A stretch of DNA of 54,024 nucleotides from Hoylesella timonensis S9-PR14 (GTDB lineage: Bacteria > Bacteroidota > Bacteroidia > Bacteroidales > Bacteroidaceae), in NCBI RefSeq assembly GCF_000762405.1, contig NZ_JRPQ01000006.1, positions 1 through 54,024 on the forward strand, read 5' to 3'. The notes beneath the pieces are model-generated. The model had not been told where the DNA came from. It saw only the letters and a program-made list of their open reading frames with translations, and did no database searches. This document shows, piece after piece, positions 1 to 7,998 of this stretch. How positions within the stretch are numbered: position 1 is the stretch's first letter; each line of letters opens with the position of its first letter. Both the position numbers and the translations under genes were made by a program.

Positions 1-55
1 GTTGGTTGTTTTCACGCGAGTTATGAGAGGCACTTTGTAAAGAAAATTCAGCATT
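1..55 (+). repeat. Right end of dispersed intergenic repeat (copy A, cut by window start)
   Basis: Positions 1-55 align without gaps to 29948-30002, sharing GTTGGT at the left, TATGAGAGG in the middle, then TGTAAAGA and TTCAGCATT at identical spacing. Positions 20-42 also align to 44327-44349 of a third copy. Nothing in it is coding. The rest of the element lies outside the window. The 60-330 stretch that follows shows no gene I can support. Confidence 0.7.
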
Positions 56-338
56 AATTATCATTCAATCCTGCGTGTTGTCAATCTTACTAAATGCTGT
101 TTTATGGCTGCTTTTCGTTGGAAAAATCTCAGTCTACAATGATAGAGCTGTGGCTGATTCTTATCATAAGATAAACGTTACCTTTATCTCTATCTTACGG
201 AAGATGAACAAATGTAGCATGATAAAGATTCGATACGAAAGGAGTAGCTACAAGGAGAAATACATTTACAAATATGTTAAAATCGAAGAAAAAGCTATAA
301 TTATGGTTATTATTTGCATTATTATGGCTAAGAATTGA

Positions 339-367
339 TTGCATTTACAGATTTATCAGTAACTTTG
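339..367 (+). promoter_or_regulatory. Bacteroidota-type promoter of ahpC
   Basis: A perfect -7 box TAACTTTG (360-367) matches TAnnTTTG, with a TTG at 339-341 and an 18-bp spacer. Transcription would start near 374 and leave a leader of about 60 bases before the ATG at 436, which argues against the in-frame ATG at 370. Peroxide control by OxyR is expected from the family, but I did not identify an operator. Confidence 0.65.
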
Positions 368-435
368 TAATGATTACAAACGAGATAAGTCGTTTGTTCA
401 TTACATTACATAATATTAAAATAAAAACAATAAAA

Positions 436-1002
436 ATGGAAACAATTATCAACGCACAAGTACCTGAGTTTAAGGTTCAGGCATTCCAAAAAGGAGAGTT
501 TAAGACAGTTTCAAACGAAGATATCAAGGGCAAATGGGCAATCTTCTTCTTCTACCCAGCCGATTTTACCTTTGTATGTCCTACAGAGTTGGTTGACTTA
601 GCAGGCAAATACGAAGAATTAAAGAAGATGGGCGTAGAGGTATTCTCTGTTAGCTGCGATACCCACTTTGTACACAAAGCATGGTACGACACATCTGACA
701 GCATTAAGAAGATTAACTACACCATGCTTGCCGACCCATTGGCAGTATTGGCAAAGGGCTTTGGCGTTTACAAAGAAGACGAAGGTGTAGCTTATCGCGG
801 TACTTTCTTGGTAGATCCAGAGGGCAAGATTAAGATTGCAGAGATTCAAGACAACAGCATTGGTCGCAATGCAGACGAGTTGGTACGTAAGGTATCAGCA
901 GCACAGTTCGTAGAATCTCATCCCGGTGAAGTTTGTCCAGCAAAGTGGAAGCAGGGCGAAGAGACATTGAAGCCAAGTATCGACTTGGTAGGAAAACTAT
1001 AA
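436..1002 (+). CDS. ahpC: Alkyl hydroperoxide reductase subunit C (typical 2-Cys peroxiredoxin)
   Basis: A 188-residue peroxiredoxin that reduces H2O2, organic peroxides and peroxynitrite in the cytoplasm using electrons from AhpF. The peroxidatic cysteine is Cys48 in FVCPTE, and the resolving cysteine is Cys167 in GEVCPAKW. The length matches AhpC. An in-frame ATG at 370 would add 22 non-homologous residues and lies on top of the predicted transcription start, so 436 (METIINAQV) is chosen. ahpF follows 157 bases downstream and dps comes next. In Bacteroidota such sets usually belong to the OxyR regulon (family knowledge). Identification is firm. Confidence 0.97.
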   Translation: METIINAQVPEFKVQAFQKGEFKTVSNEDIKGKWAIFFFYPADFTFVCPTELVDLAGKYEELKKMGVEVFSVSCDTHFVHKAWYDTSDSIKKINYTMLADPLAVLAKGFGVYKEDEGVAYRGTFLVDPEGKIKIAEIQDNSIGRNADELVRKVSAAQFVESHPGEVCPAKWKQGEETLKPSIDLVGKL

Positions 1003-1159
1003 AAAGAAACAAGAACCAAACTTGACTGGTAGCTGAAAGAAAATACCTACGAACCAAGTATCGTTATTGTTTTCTCCAGCTACCTTTTTTATTCCTTTTG
1101 CATTTCTGCAAGAAACGCAAAGAAAAACGAACTACCCTCACATAATAAGTTATATCACA

Positions 1160-2719
1160 ATGTTAGATACAACCATCCTACAACAGGTTAAAGATGTCTT
1201 CAAAGACTTAACCCATCAATATACCTTCAAAGTAACTGCGCATCCGCAACATGAAAAAGCCACAGAACTAAAAGAATTTATTAACGACTTTGTCTCGACA
1301 TCCCAGCTTTTTAAGGCACAATTTGTGGAGACCGATGACATGACAATACAGTTCTCTCTGCTGAAAGACAATGAAGAAACAGGCGTTATATTTCGTGGCA
1401 TACCCAACGGTCACGAATTTACGTCACTTCTATTGGCTGTCTTAAATGCCGATGGCAAGGGCAAAAACCTGCCCGATGATGCGATTAGCAAGCGCATCCA
1501 GCGTCTCAAAGGAAACATCAAACTGCAAACATACGTCTCGTTAACCTGCACCAACTGCCCCGACATCGTACAGGCGTTGAACGTCATGGCGCTAATCAGC
1601 CCAAAAATTACGCACGAAATGATAGATGGCGCCTTGTTTCAAGACGAGGTAGAGCGCTTGAATATTCAAGCTGTGCCAACGGTATATGCCAACGGAGAAT
1701 TGTTGCACATTGGACGAGGCAGCTTAGGAGAGCTGCTCACCAAATTAGAAGACATGATTGGTAGCGAAGAGGATGAGAACGAAGAACCTGTGGAACGCCA
1801 TTACGATGTTGTAGTTGTGGGAGGTGGCCCTGCTGGAGCGTCGGCAGCTATTTATTCTGCACGTAAGGGTTTGCGTGTAGCTATCATTGCAAATAACATC
1901 GGTGGGCAGATGAAAGATACGGTTGGCATAGAAAACTTTATCTCTGTTCCCAAGACAACGGGAGCGAAGATGGCTGACAACCTCCTTACCCACCTCAAGG
2001 AATATTCTATTGATGTGTTTGACAACAGAAGGGTTGACAAGGCATTTTTCGACGAAGAACTAAAGAAGGTACACGTAAAAGGCGGTGAAATATTTATCTC
2101 ACCTGCGGTTATCATTGCCACTGGCGCAAGTTGGAGAAAGCTCAATGTACAAGACGAAGCTAAATATATGGGGCATGGCGTACACTTCTGTCCCCACTGC
2201 GACGGTCCTTTTTATAAGGACAAGCATGTGGCAGTGGTCGGAGGAGGTAACTCTGGCGTAGAAGCGGCTATCGATTTGGCAGGCATCTGCAAACAGGTAA
2301 CCTTGCTTGAATTTGGTGAGACCCTACGAGCTGACACCGTTTTACAAGAAAAAGCGAAGAGTTTAGATAACGTGGAAATATTCACCATGGCACAAACTAC
2401 GGCTATTGTGGGCGACGGACAGAAAGTAACAGCCATTCGCGTGAAGAACCGCAACGATGATGAAGAGCGTGATATTGCGGTAGACGGTATCTTTGTACAG
2501 ATAGGATTGGCTGCCAATGCCGACCCTTTCCGTGAGGCACTTCCGTTGAATCAGCGTCACGAGATAGAGGTGGACAACTATTGTAGGACTACCGTGCCTG
2601 GTGTTTATGCCGCTGGTGACGTGACCAACGTGCCTTACAAACAAATCATGATTGCCATGGGTGAAGGCGCCAAGGCAGCCCTTTCAGCCTTTGACGACAG
2701 GATTAGGGGCGTAATATGA
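1160..2719 (+). CDS. ahpF: Alkyl hydroperoxide reductase subunit F (NADH:peroxiredoxin reductase)
   Basis: A 519-residue flavoprotein that passes electrons from NADH to AhpC. The N-terminal tandem thioredoxin-fold region (about 1-200) carries CTNCPD (Cys130/Cys133). An FAD-binding GGGPAGAS lies near 221, the redox centre CPHCDG is Cys344/Cys347, and a second Rossmann motif GGGNSG lies near 361. The C-terminal FAD motif is GVYAAGDVTN. The length fits AhpF (about 520), so this is not the short thioredoxin reductase. An upstream in-frame ATG at 1067 would add 31 atypical residues, so 1160 (MLDTTILQQV) is preferred. It lies downstream of ahpC and is probably co-transcribed, since no terminator is obvious in the gap. 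Confidence 0.96.
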   Translation: MLDTTILQQVKDVFKDLTHQYTFKVTAHPQHEKATELKEFINDFVSTSQLFKAQFVETDDMTIQFSLLKDNEETGVIFRGIPNGHEFTSLLLAVLNADGKGKNLPDDAISKRIQRLKGNIKLQTYVSLTCTNCPDIVQALNVMALISPKITHEMIDGALFQDEVERLNIQAVPTVYANGELLHIGRGSLGELLTKLEDMIGSEEDENEEPVERHYDVVVVGGGPAGASAAIYSARKGLRVAIIANNIGGQMKDTVGIENFISVPKTTGAKMADNLLTHLKEYSIDVFDNRRVDKAFFDEELKKVHVKGGEIFISPAVIIATGASWRKLNVQDEAKYMGHGVHFCPHCDGPFYKDKHVAVVGGGNSGVEAAIDLAGICKQVTLLEFGETLRADTVLQEKAKSLDNVEIFTMAQTTAIVGDGQKVTAIRVKNRNDDEERDIAVDGIFVQIGLAANADPFREALPLNQRHEIEVDNYCRTTVPGVYAAGDVTNVPYKQIMIAMGEGAKAALSAFDDRIRGVI

Positions 2720-2884
2720 CGGCTTATTCAATATTTCGTGATAGAACTTCAATATCATGCTCTGTTGCATGATTATGGAAAAACTAAAAAAGAAATCTAT
2801 TTATTTTTATGTGTTTATTACACAAAGGCTTCAGTAGTAAACACTATTAACTAAATTGTATCACTATAAAAAAACAAAAGAAAC

Positions 2885-3358
2885 ATGAAAAATTTAATGA
2901 TTACAGGATTAAACGAGAACAAAGTTAACGGAGTGGTTAAGGGATTAAATCAATTGCTTGCCGATTTGCATGTTTACTATATGAACTTACGAGGCTTACA
3001 TTGGAATGTGCAAGGCAAGGGCTTCTTTCAGCTTCATGCAGAATATGAGAAGCAATACAACGATACGGCTGAAAAGATTGACAGCGTTGCAGAACGTTTG
3101 CTGCAATTAGACAGTAAACCAGAAAATCGCTTCAGCGAACTGCTAAAAGCGGCTTCTTTGCAAGAGGAGAACGACAAGGTTACCGATACTGATGGTATGC
3201 AACTAATTTTAGACACATTAAAAGTGCTAATTGCTCAAGAACGTGCTGTTATTGCAGCAGCCGAAGAAGCAAACGATGAAGTAACTATTGCCTTAATGGA
3301 CGATTTCTTGGTAGGTCAGGAAAAAGCAGTTTGGATGGTAAATGCTTACTTAGCATAA
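2885..3358 (+). CDS. dps: Dps-type mini-ferritin (DNA-protecting, iron-storing)
   Basis: A 157-residue Dps protein. Dodecameric Dps oxidises Fe(II) with H2O2 and stores the mineral, limiting Fenton damage. The inter-subunit ferroxidase ligands are present with canonical spacing: His39 (in GLHWNVQG), His51, Asp66 and Glu70 (DSVAER). The N-terminus lacks the long lysine tail of E. coli Dps, so DNA binding is uncertain. It follows ahpF by 165 bases. The grouping with ahpC/ahpF fits a peroxide-stress locus. A large stem-loop and hairpins follow the stop codon. Confidence 0.96.
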   Translation: MKNLMITGLNENKVNGVVKGLNQLLADLHVYYMNLRGLHWNVQGKGFFQLHAEYEKQYNDTAEKIDSVAERLLQLDSKPENRFSELLKAASLQEENDKVTDTDGMQLILDTLKVLIAQERAVIAAAEEANDEVTIALMDDFLVGQEKAVWMVNAYLA

Positions 3359-3531
3359 CCGCATTGACAAACAAAAACACTAAAAGAGAAGACTATAAAT
3401 TATCACCATAAATACATAGCAACAAATATAATTTATGTTTGTCATCTTTTGACTTCTTTTTTTTATATAAAATAAGCCAAAATAGACAAGGTGAATAGAT
3501 AGAACTCATCTACTTATAGCGAACAATTTAA

Positions 3532-3578
3532 AGAAGAGCAGTAAAACCATAAAAAGGTTGTTACCGCTCTTCTATTGC
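3532..3578 (+). terminator. Hairpin terminator downstream of dps
   Basis: AGAAGAGCAGTAA (3532-3544) pairs with TTACCGCTCTTCT (3561-3573) at 12 of 13 positions, with a 16-base loop followed by a T-containing run. Confidence 0.6.
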
Positions 3579-3681
3579 TTTTATTTAATAACACTTCACA
3601 AATCAAGCATTTCCGCAATACGCTAACGGTTTATTCCATAAAGGGTACAGCATGCAAAACGACTTCCATTAACATGCTTCT

Positions 3682-3720
3682 AAAAGGAGTTAAGAACCTT
3701 ATCACAGAACTCCTTTTTAT
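3682..3720. terminator. Bidirectional hairpin terminator
   Basis: AAAAGGAGTT (3682-3691) is perfectly complementary to AACTCCTTTT (3708-3717). There are A-runs on one side and T-runs on the other, so it can terminate both dps and the convergent gene that ends at 3738. Confidence 0.7.
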
Positions 3721-3737
3721 TATTTATTTTTTCGCCT

Positions 3738-4427
3738 TTATTTATTTAGAGATATCGCAACAAACTTCCCATCACAATAAATATACCCTTTTTCATTGCC
3801 ACGAATAGCCTCAAAATAAGGATATTCATCTCGCAAGGAAATATCATCATACTCAAAAGGAGCGACAATGGTATCCTTTCCATCGGGAAGTATCAGTCCC
3901 ATCTTGCCCTCTTTTTGCACAATTACAGGCATAGTCATGAGGTCATCGACATAAACATAACAAGTACGGACAAAGTCGTATATGGGGTGAACCATGATTT
4001 CTCCCTGATAATTCTTGAGACCAAACTTGCCTTGCTCCTCAATTACCTCATGATACCGAATGTATTTATTCTTCACACGCTCCAAATAAAACGCCATTTT
4101 ACGTTCATCATGCATCAACGTGAGCAGATAACTGAATGTATCACAGTAATTAGCCATGGCACGTGCCACCACTATTTGCCAGTCTAACCCGCTCAACACC
4201 TTTCGATTTAAGTCGATATAACGAGCAATGGCTTCTTCTTTTTGCGGAATAGTCAGCGTAGACAAATTTGCTTCAAACTTTTCCATCATGGTCTTTGAGC
4301 CAGACATTGCCTTGATGTAGCGGTGTATCTGACGTGACATCTCATCACAAACGAACTTATCTATTTGTCGCAACTCAATGCTGTCTACGTATTTATCTGA
4401 TAAATTATCTTGCGTTATCTTTTCCAT
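3738..4427 (-). CDS. WG/KWG-repeat-like protein of unknown function
   Basis: A 229-residue soluble protein without signal peptide or membrane segment. The N-terminal ~125 residues look helical and match nothing I recognise. From about residue 130 there are three degenerate WG-type repeat units, in which an aromatic or glycine-rich strand (KFGLKNYQGE, KMGLILPDGK, KGYIYCDGK) is followed by a short acidic turn (HPIYDF, APFEYDDI). WG repeats are thought to form beta modules for protein binding; no enzymatic role is implied. It is convergent with dps. It has an unusually good Shine-Dalgarno site, AGGAGAG (4440-4434), 6 bases before the ATG, and a -7-like TATCTTTG just upstream. Function unknown. 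Confidence 0.75.
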   Translation of the reverse strand: MEKITQDNLSDKYVDSIELRQIDKFVCDEMSRQIHRYIKAMSGSKTMMEKFEANLSTLTIPQKEEAIARYIDLNRKVLSGLDWQIVVARAMANYCDTFSYLLTLMHDERKMAFYLERVKNKYIRYHEVIEEQGKFGLKNYQGEIMVHPIYDFVRTCYVYVDDLMTMPVIVQKEGKMGLILPDGKDTIVAPFEYDDISLRDEYPYFEAIRGNEKGYIYCDGKFVAISLNK

Positions 4428-4433
4428 AGTTTA

Positions 4434-4455
4434 CTCTCCTTTCGGTTCAAAGATA
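4434..4455 (-). promoter_or_regulatory. Promoter -7 box and strong Shine-Dalgarno site of the WG-like gene
   Basis: On the minus strand TATCTTTG (4455-4448) matches TAnnTTTG. AGGAGAG (4440-4434) sits 6 bases upstream of the ATG. Strong SD sites are rare in Bacteroidota, and I saw none as good elsewhere in this window. No -33 box is clear. Confidence 0.5.
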
Positions 4456-4519
4456 CTCAAAAAAAATAAATTGTACCACGAATGTCATATTATTTTGGCT
4501 TTTTTGTTCAGATTATCAT

Positions 4520-4527
4520 TAACTTTG
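4520..4527 (+). promoter_or_regulatory. Promoter -7 box of the PafA-like gene
   Basis: TAACTTTG matches TAnnTTTG and gives a leader of about 80 bases to the ATG at 4612. Candidate TTTG elements lie at 4494-4497 and 4503-4506, but neither spacing is ideal. Confidence 0.45.
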
Positions 4528-4611
4528 CAATCTATAAAAGTGAACATTTAACAAGCCCCATTCTGAAAAATGGTATATGTTCATTGAACAATAACTCATA
4601 TTATCAAAGTT

Positions 4612-6096
4612 ATGAAGAAAATATTAATCAGTTGTGTTTTATGTGTATGTGCCTTGATTAGTCAGGCACAAGTAGAAAGACCCAAATTAGTTATCGGGTT
4701 AGCAGTAGACCAAATGCGATGGGACTACCTCTATTATTATTACAATGAATTTGGAGAAGGCGGCTTCAAAAGACTTCTCAACGAAGGTTTCAGCTGTGAG
4801 AAAACGCTTATCAACTACACACCAACGGTCACAGCTATTGGACATACAAGCATTTATACAGGAAGTGTTCCCGCACTTCACGGTATTGCAGGCAACAATT
4901 TCAGACTGAATGGACAACCCGTATATTGTTGTTTTGATAAAAATGTAAAGAGTGTGGGAAGCAATAATAGTGCAGGACAGATGTCACCTCATAATCTACT
5001 TGCCACAACGATAGGCGACCAGCTAAGGATTGCCACCAACTATCAATCAAAAGTGATTGGCGTAGCATTAAAAGATCGCGCTGCAATACTTCCAGCAGGG
5101 CACGCTGCGAATGCTGCCTATTGGTGGGACAAGAAAGCGGGACACTTTGTTACAAGCTCGTTTTATATGGACAAGTTGCCTCAATGGGTGACCAAATTCA
5201 ACAAAGACAATCAGACAGAACCAGGATTCGATATGCTTGCCAACACAAAAGGCATTACCATGACCTTTAAGATGGCAGAAGCTGCACTCCAGAACGAACA
5301 GCTTGGCAAGGGAAATACGACGGATATGTTATGCGTTAGTGTGTCACCAACGGATATTATCAGTCATATTTATGGCACTCGACGACCTGAAGTAAAGGCT
5401 GCTTATTTGCAATTAGACAAAGAATTGGCACAATTTCTAAAGACATTAGATGCACAAGTTGGTCGTGGCAACTATCTTCTTTTCTTATCTGCTGACCATG
5501 GTGGTGCTCACAACCCTAATGAGATGAAGGCTCAACGCATACCAGCAGGTGGATACGATGCAAAAGCTACCATGAATAAGCTAAACACTCATTTGCAACA
5601 AAAGTTTGGTGTAGACAGTTTATTTAATTGGTTTTACGCTTATTCCCTGCACATTAACCAAGGAGCTATAGCAAAAGCAAATCTTCAAATTGACAAAGTT
5701 AAGCAGGAAGCTGTCAACTTTTTAAGCAAAGATCCACAATTCGCATTTGTGGTAGATATGCAAAATTTGAATGCGACCACTTTGCCTTCCAAACTAAAAG
5801 AACAATTAGCAAACGGTTATAACCTTCATCGTAGCGGAGACATTCAAGTTGTTTGCAATCCAAACGTAGTGGATGCTAAGGTAAATGAGAAGTACATTGG
5901 CACCACGCACAGCGCTTGGAATCCATACGATGCACACATTCCTCTCATCTTTATGGGCTGGAAAATTGAGCATGGACAAACAGCAAAGACTACACACATT
6001 GTAGATATAGCACCAACAGTCTGCTCCATGCTCCACATACAAGAGCCGAATGCTTGCATTGGAGAGACGATTGAGGAAGTTGCTGACAATGATTAA
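4612..6096 (+). CDS. PafA-like periplasmic alkaline phosphatase
   Basis: A 494-residue alkaline-phosphatase-superfamily enzyme, predicted to release phosphate from organic monoesters in the periplasm. The signal peptide is MKKILISCVLCVCALISQA, and cleavage there leaves an N-terminal Gln. Metal and active-site elements follow PafA: AVDQMRWDY (first metal Asp), a Thr nucleophile in TPTVTAIGH (about Thr74), Asn95 21 residues later, KDR (Lys154/Arg156, matching PafA's Lys/Arg pair), SADHGG and THSAWNPYDAHIP. The Lys/Arg pair favours monoesterase over phosphodiesterase activity. It is convergent with the nucleoside kinase gene, separated by a strong terminator. A nearby Na/Pi symporter supports a role in phosphate scavenging (inference). 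Confidence 0.87.
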   Translation: MKKILISCVLCVCALISQAQVERPKLVIGLAVDQMRWDYLYYYYNEFGEGGFKRLLNEGFSCEKTLINYTPTVTAIGHTSIYTGSVPALHGIAGNNFRLNGQPVYCCFDKNVKSVGSNNSAGQMSPHNLLATTIGDQLRIATNYQSKVIGVALKDRAAILPAGHAANAAYWWDKKAGHFVTSSFYMDKLPQWVTKFNKDNQTEPGFDMLANTKGITMTFKMAEAALQNEQLGKGNTTDMLCVSVSPTDIISHIYGTRRPEVKAAYLQLDKELAQFLKTLDAQVGRGNYLLFLSADHGGAHNPNEMKAQRIPAGGYDAKATMNKLNTHLQQKFGVDSLFNWFYAYSLHINQGAIAKANLQIDKVKQEAVNFLSKDPQFAFVVDMQNLNATTLPSKLKEQLANGYNLHRSGDIQVVCNPNVVDAKVNEKYIGTTHSAWNPYDAHIPLIFMGWKIEHGQTAKTTHIVDIAPTVCSMLHIQEPNACIGETIEEVADND

Positions 6097-6147
6097 AGCT
6101 TTGGAAAGGAAAACTTTGCGTTACATAGAACGCCACATTAGCACCAT

Positions 6148-6200
6148 TATAGCAAAAGGCTTGATAAGGAATTCCTTGTCAAGCCTTTTGCTATAAGTTT
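6148..6200. terminator. Strong bidirectional terminator
   Basis: TATAGCAAAAGGCTTGA (6148-6164) and TCAAGCCTTTTGCTATA (6179-6195) form a perfect 17-bp stem, and the loop is itself palindromic (AAGGAATTCCTT). T-rich sequence follows. It lies between the convergent phosphatase and kinase genes. Confidence 0.85.
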
Positions 6201-6244
6201 TTATCTCTCCACGAAGGGAAAAGGGATTGAGAACAAAGGTAGGG

Positions 6245-7906
6245 TTAGTACCTGAAAGAACTACCACCTAAAAACTCCCGAATAAGACTTGTAGGTGGCA
6301 AATCTCTGTGAGAAATCGGCTTAATGTACGCTAAGAATTTCCGCAATCTGTAAGCCTCCGCATATTCTTCGCAATTCTCTGGCACTTGTTCTAACAATGG
6401 GACAGCTTGCGATTTGATGACGGCAAGCTCGTAAAGCATGGCAGTATTAAACATGATGTCCGCATTTTCCTGATAAGGGAATATCCACTTTGTCTCTCCA
6501 GCTCTTACACTTGGCCATCGTTTAATGGTCTCTTGCGCACTCACGCCACGATATTTATTATCCCGAATGATACGCCTCAACAACCGATTATCTGTGGTTG
6601 GAATATAATTATGGTCATCCAAAAGAATCGTTGTCAATGCAGATATATATACTTTAAACTTCTGCTTGTCGGGTATTTGAGCGGTCAATTCAGGATTCAA
6701 AGCATGAATTCCCTCAACCACCAATACTTGCCGCTCTTCCAAACGCATCTTCTTTCCACTCCTTTCGCTTTTTCCTGTCAGGAAATTATATTTGGGTAAT
6801 TCCACTTCGTCTCCACGGAAAAGCGCACTAAACTGCTCGTTGATGAGTTGAAGATCCAAAGCATAGAGGCTTTCATAATCAAAGTCTCCATTGCTGTCTA
6901 ACGGTGTTCGATGACGATCTACAAAGTAGTCGTCAAGTGAAATCTGCACAGGACGAATGCCATTGGCTAACAATTGGATGCTCAATCGCTTGCAGAATGT
7001 TGTCTTCCCCGAAGAAGAAGGACCAGCGATGAGAACCATTCGAACATCTGGATGCATGGCAATGCTATCGGCTATCTGTGAGATTTTCTTTTCCTGAAGT
7101 GCCTCACTGATGTTTATCATATCGGTAGCATGCCCCTGCTGCACTGCTTCGTTAAAATCGCCTACGGTACTTACCCCTAATATGTGCTGTCTGCGATGCT
7201 GCTCCAAGAATACTTCAAACATTTTGTCTTGTCGTATCAATTCGCCTAACTTCGCTGGATTTTCTTTAGAAGGAATACGCAGCAACAGTCCTTCGTAATA
7301 TTTTTCCAATCCAAAGAGATAAATATCTCCCGTGTTAGGCAATAAAGAACCATAATAATAGTCCACATAATCATCAATCTGATGATATACTGTGTACAAC
7401 GAACCGATGCTTCGCAACAGTTTCACCTTAGCTTCATCCCCCTTGCTTTCAAACATCTTTATTGCCTCTTCCGTAGGACCTTGATAGCGCACTATAGGGA
7501 TTTTAGCATCAATAATCTGTTGCATACGCTCACGTATACGTACAGCATCCTCCTCACTCACCTCATGTCCTATCTTTAGGTTAATGTAATAACCATTCGA
7601 TACAGGGATATCAATCACTACTTCCGACCCTGCATACAAGTCGTGTACAGCCTTACAAAGTATAAAAAACAAAGTTCGCGTATAGTTACGCTGTGCAGAA
7701 CTATTGTACATATCCAAAAACTCAACGTCCTTGTTATGATATAGACACAAGTTCATCCCGCAAACTTTATTATTCACCCTTGCACAGATGGGTCCGAAAG
7801 GCATTTCTAATTTAAATTCATCAAAAACTTCAGAAAGTGTGCTTCCAATAGCTACGTCTTTAATTTTTTTATTATTTTTGCAACGTATATGCAGCATCTG
7901 TTTCAT
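6245..7906 (-). CDS. TGS-domain nucleoside (uridine-type) kinase
   Basis: About 553 residues from the chosen start (MKQMLHIRCK). The N-terminal part resembles the TGS and editing-like region of threonyl-tRNA synthetase (LEMPFGPICARVNNK, then HNKDVEFLD). The C-terminal part is a P-loop kinase of the phosphoribulokinase/uridine kinase family, with Walker A GPSSSGKT at about 295-302, followed by SLDDYFVDR. Bacteroidota commonly carry this fusion, annotated as nucleoside or uridine kinase, in pyrimidine salvage. Upstream in-frame ATGs at 7996 and 7957 add an atypical extension, and the -7 box at 7971-7978 makes 7996 unlikely; 7897 is also possible. It is divergent from the Na/Pi cotransporter gene. 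Confidence 0.82.
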   Translation of the reverse strand: MKQMLHIRCKNNKKIKDVAIGSTLSEVFDEFKLEMPFGPICARVNNKVCGMNLCLYHNKDVEFLDMYNSSAQRNYTRTLFFILCKAVHDLYAGSEVVIDIPVSNGYYINLKIGHEVSEEDAVRIRERMQQIIDAKIPIVRYQGPTEEAIKMFESKGDEAKVKLLRSIGSLYTVYHQIDDYVDYYYGSLLPNTGDIYLFGLEKYYEGLLLRIPSKENPAKLGELIRQDKMFEVFLEQHRRQHILGVSTVGDFNEAVQQGHATDMINISEALQEKKISQIADSIAMHPDVRMVLIAGPSSSGKTTFCKRLSIQLLANGIRPVQISLDDYFVDRHRTPLDSNGDFDYESLYALDLQLINEQFSALFRGDEVELPKYNFLTGKSERSGKKMRLEERQVLVVEGIHALNPELTAQIPDKQKFKVYISALTTILLDDHNYIPTTDNRLLRRIIRDNKYRGVSAQETIKRWPSVRAGETKWIFPYQENADIMFNTAMLYELAVIKSQAVPLLEQVPENCEEYAEAYRLRKFLAYIKPISHRDLPPTSLIREFLGGSSFRY

Positions 7907-7970
7907 TTGGTCTACTGATTTAAGTTCGTGAAAGTTATACGATGTAAAGTTAATCATTTTTCTCGAAGTA

Positions 7971-7978
7971 CAAAAATA
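7971..7978 (-). promoter_or_regulatory. Promoter -7 box of the nucleoside kinase gene
   Basis: TATTTTTG on the minus strand matches TAnnTTTG. It lies in the short divergent region shared with the Na/Pi cotransporter gene and favours a kinase start at 7906/7897. No good -33 box is seen. Confidence 0.4.
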
Positions 7979-7998
7979 TATCGCATTACAATACAATT

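Larger units (their letters stand above)
3359..3737. other. Non-coding gap between convergent dps and WG-like gene
   Basis: No gene is supported. The stretch holds a nested stem-loop after dps: TGACAAAC at 3365-3372 pairs with GTTTGTCA at 3437-3444, and ATAAATTAT with ATAATTTAT lies inside it, followed by a T-run near 3456. Two further hairpins are listed separately. The layout fits transcription termination of the two convergent genes. Confidence 0.6.

Noticed and set aside
75..338. Possible 87-residue protein upstream of ahpC
   Set aside because: It starts at a TTG, has no recognisable domain, is AT-rich with odd composition and runs into the ahpC promoter; probably chance.
3575..3808. Possible 77-residue protein between dps and the WG-like gene
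   Set aside because: It covers a terminator hairpin and overlaps the end of the convergent gene; no domain seen.
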